Assembly: GCF_000622385.1 (NCBI RefSeq)
Contig: NZ_JASD01000008.1
Coordinates: 1,178,001-1,242,000, forward strand
Direction of reading: 5' to 3'
DNA: 64,000 bases
From: Sulfitobacter noctilucicola
Lineage (GTDB): Bacteria > Pseudomonadota > Alphaproteobacteria > Rhodobacterales > Rhodobacteraceae
A program made the translations under genes and the position numbers. Shown piece after piece: positions 63,220 through 64,000 of this stretch. Position 1 is the first letter of the stretch; every line of letters begins with the position of its first letter. The notes below the pieces were generated by a model. That model was not told the origin of the DNA. It worked only from the letters and a program-made list of their open reading frames with translations, and searched no databases.

Positions 63220-63864
63220 ATGATAAAGCCAACAGAACTACCCGACACAATTGCGATTTTTCCGTTGGCAGGAGCACTCTTGCTTCCGCGCTCACGACTA
63301 CCATTGCATATTTTTGAACCGCGGTACCTGCAGATGATCGAAGATGCGCTCAAGACAGACGCGCGGCTGATCGGTATGGTACAGCCAAATGCAATTCCGG
63401 GCCGCGAAGGTTCGGGCTTGCACACCATCGGATGCGCAGGGCGCATCACCCAGTTTTCAGAGACCGAAGACGGCCGGTACATGATCACCCTCGGGGGTGT
63501 ATCGCGTTTTCGGGTGGTCAAAGAGGTCGAAGGTTTCAGCCCGTATCGCAAATGCGATGTAAGCTGGGACGGTTTCGAACGTGACTTGGGCGATGAGGAG
63601 GGGGATGATGGTTTTCACCGGAAGCCATTCCTTGATCTGCTTGGGCGGTACTTTGAAACGCGTGGCCTTTCTGCTGACTGGAGCACGTTGAAAGAGGCCG
63701 ATGATGAGTTGCTCATCAACTCCCTTTCGATGATGCTGGACCTTGATCCTGAGGACAAACAGGCGCTCCTTGAGGCACCCTCGCTAGAAACGCGGCGTGA
63801 GACGTTGGTAACGCTGATCGAGTATGCCATGCGGGGCGGGCAGGATGAGGGAATGATGCAATGA
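63220..63864 (+). CDS. LON N-terminal (substrate-binding) domain protein
   Basis: The 214-residue product is the Lon N-terminal substrate-binding fold alone, without ATPase or protease domains: [30 protein letters not shown], quoted in part as [13 protein letters not shown], and the [12 protein letters not shown] strand region. Such proteins may help protein quality control; the specific role is unknown. It lies after the thioredoxin gene and overlaps the Trm112-like start (ATGA), forming a probable three-gene unit. Confidence 0.93.
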   Translation: MIKPTELPDTIAIFPLAGALLLPRSRLPLHIFEPRYLQMIEDALKTDARLIGMVQPNAIPGREGSGLHTIGCAGRITQFSETEDGRYMITLGGVSRFRVVKEVEGFSPYRKCDVSWDGFERDLGDEEGDDGFHRKPFLDLLGRYFETRGLSADWSTLKEADDELLINSLSMMLDLDPEDKQALLEAPSLETRRETLVTLIEYAMRGGQDEGMMQ

Positions 63865-64000
63865 ACGACACAGTTGTCCAATTTGACCGCCGAATGCTGG
63901 AGGCGTTGGTATGTCCGCGCACCCAGACAAGGCTCAGCTATGATGCGGACAAGCAGGAACTTGTGTCAAAGGCGGCATCACTGGCCTATCCGATCCGTAA
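63861..64000 (+). CDS. Trm112-like family protein, 3' end outside window
   Basis: The visible 46 residues start [19 protein letters not shown] and continue with [17 protein letters not shown], which match the Trm112-like (UPF0434/YcaR) family, small zinc-ribbon-like proteins that activate methyltransferases in eukaryotes. Only one Cys is seen so far. The ATG overlaps the Lon-N domain gene stop (ATGA). The gene runs past the window edge. Confidence 0.85.
   Translation, partial: MNDTVVQFDRRMLEALVCPRTQTRLSYDADKQELVSKAASLAYPIR

Overview
The window looks like ordinary chromosome of a marine alphaproteobacterium of the Rhodobacterales (Roseobacter group, Sulfitobacter/Ruegeria-like). The basis is moderately high GC, families typical of this order (DUF6478, DUF2794, DUF2125, DUF4170, DUF1194, DUF3576, TIGR03862-type flavoprotein), a CcrM-type GANTC methyltransferase, an Irr-type iron box in front of a membrane ferritin, and the repeated use of TTG/GTG starts. 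Genus is inference. I see no rRNA, tRNA, CRISPR array, insertion sequence, integrase or phage gene. The window is densely coded, with many 1-4 base start/stop overlaps.

Layout. 1-3.0 kb (minus): the 5' part of a DUF6478 gene, a small lipoprotein and ilvD. 3.1-9.8 kb (plus): a large membrane protein with a decayed ABC domain and a cyclic-nucleotide-binding-like tail, coupled to a CPBP intramembrane protease; then accD-folC and a small membrane protein. 9.8-18 kb: zapE, an MFS carrier, then a minus run (alpha/beta hydrolase, ornithine-cyclodeaminase-like, HAD, DUF188, fghA, AEC permease) ending with mbfA. 18-24 kb: a TetR regulator with an I78 protease-inhibitor lipoprotein, paaK-paaI, DUF2794, a C40 peptidase and an M17 aminopeptidase. 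24-26 kb: a beta-carbonic anhydrase/SbtA/SbtB bicarbonate operon. 26-33.5 kb: asd, DUF3095, an MFS carrier, an HpaI-type aldolase, several small envelope proteins including a membrane-anchored protein with a winged-helix-like tail, and rnhB.

33.6-39 kb: ccrM behind three GANTC sites, a DUF1194 protein, a response regulator, alkB and mutY. 38.6-41 kb (plus): DUF721, a DsbA-like protein and a CaiB-type CoA-transferase. 41-47 kb (minus): a lipopolysaccharide and housekeeping run (lpxK, a diverged waaA-like gene, DUF4170, cysQ, pmbA/tldD), then DUF2125. 47.4-51.6 kb (plus): SDR plus short enoyl-CoA hydratase, MscS channel, TIGR03862 flavoprotein; a 24-residue lipoprotein lies antisense in the gap. 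51.6-56.8 kb (minus): GST, holA, lptE, leuS, DUF3576. 57-64 kb: a highly expressed porin, yggS, an L,D-transpeptidase coupled to ribA with a degenerate RibB-like half, an OmpR-type regulator with a strong downstream terminator, xth, a thioredoxin/TPR protein, a Lon-N domain protein and the start of a Trm112-like gene.

Most of this is housekeeping. The best candidates for something undescribed are the pseudo-ABC/cNMP-like protein coupled to a CPBP protease (3.1-7.2 kb), the membrane protein with a C-terminal winged-helix-like domain (31.1-31.8 kb), the SbtA/SbtB/carbonic anhydrase operon in an apparent heterotroph, and the cyclase-like DUF3095 protein. All identifications come from reading the translations; no database search was possible.
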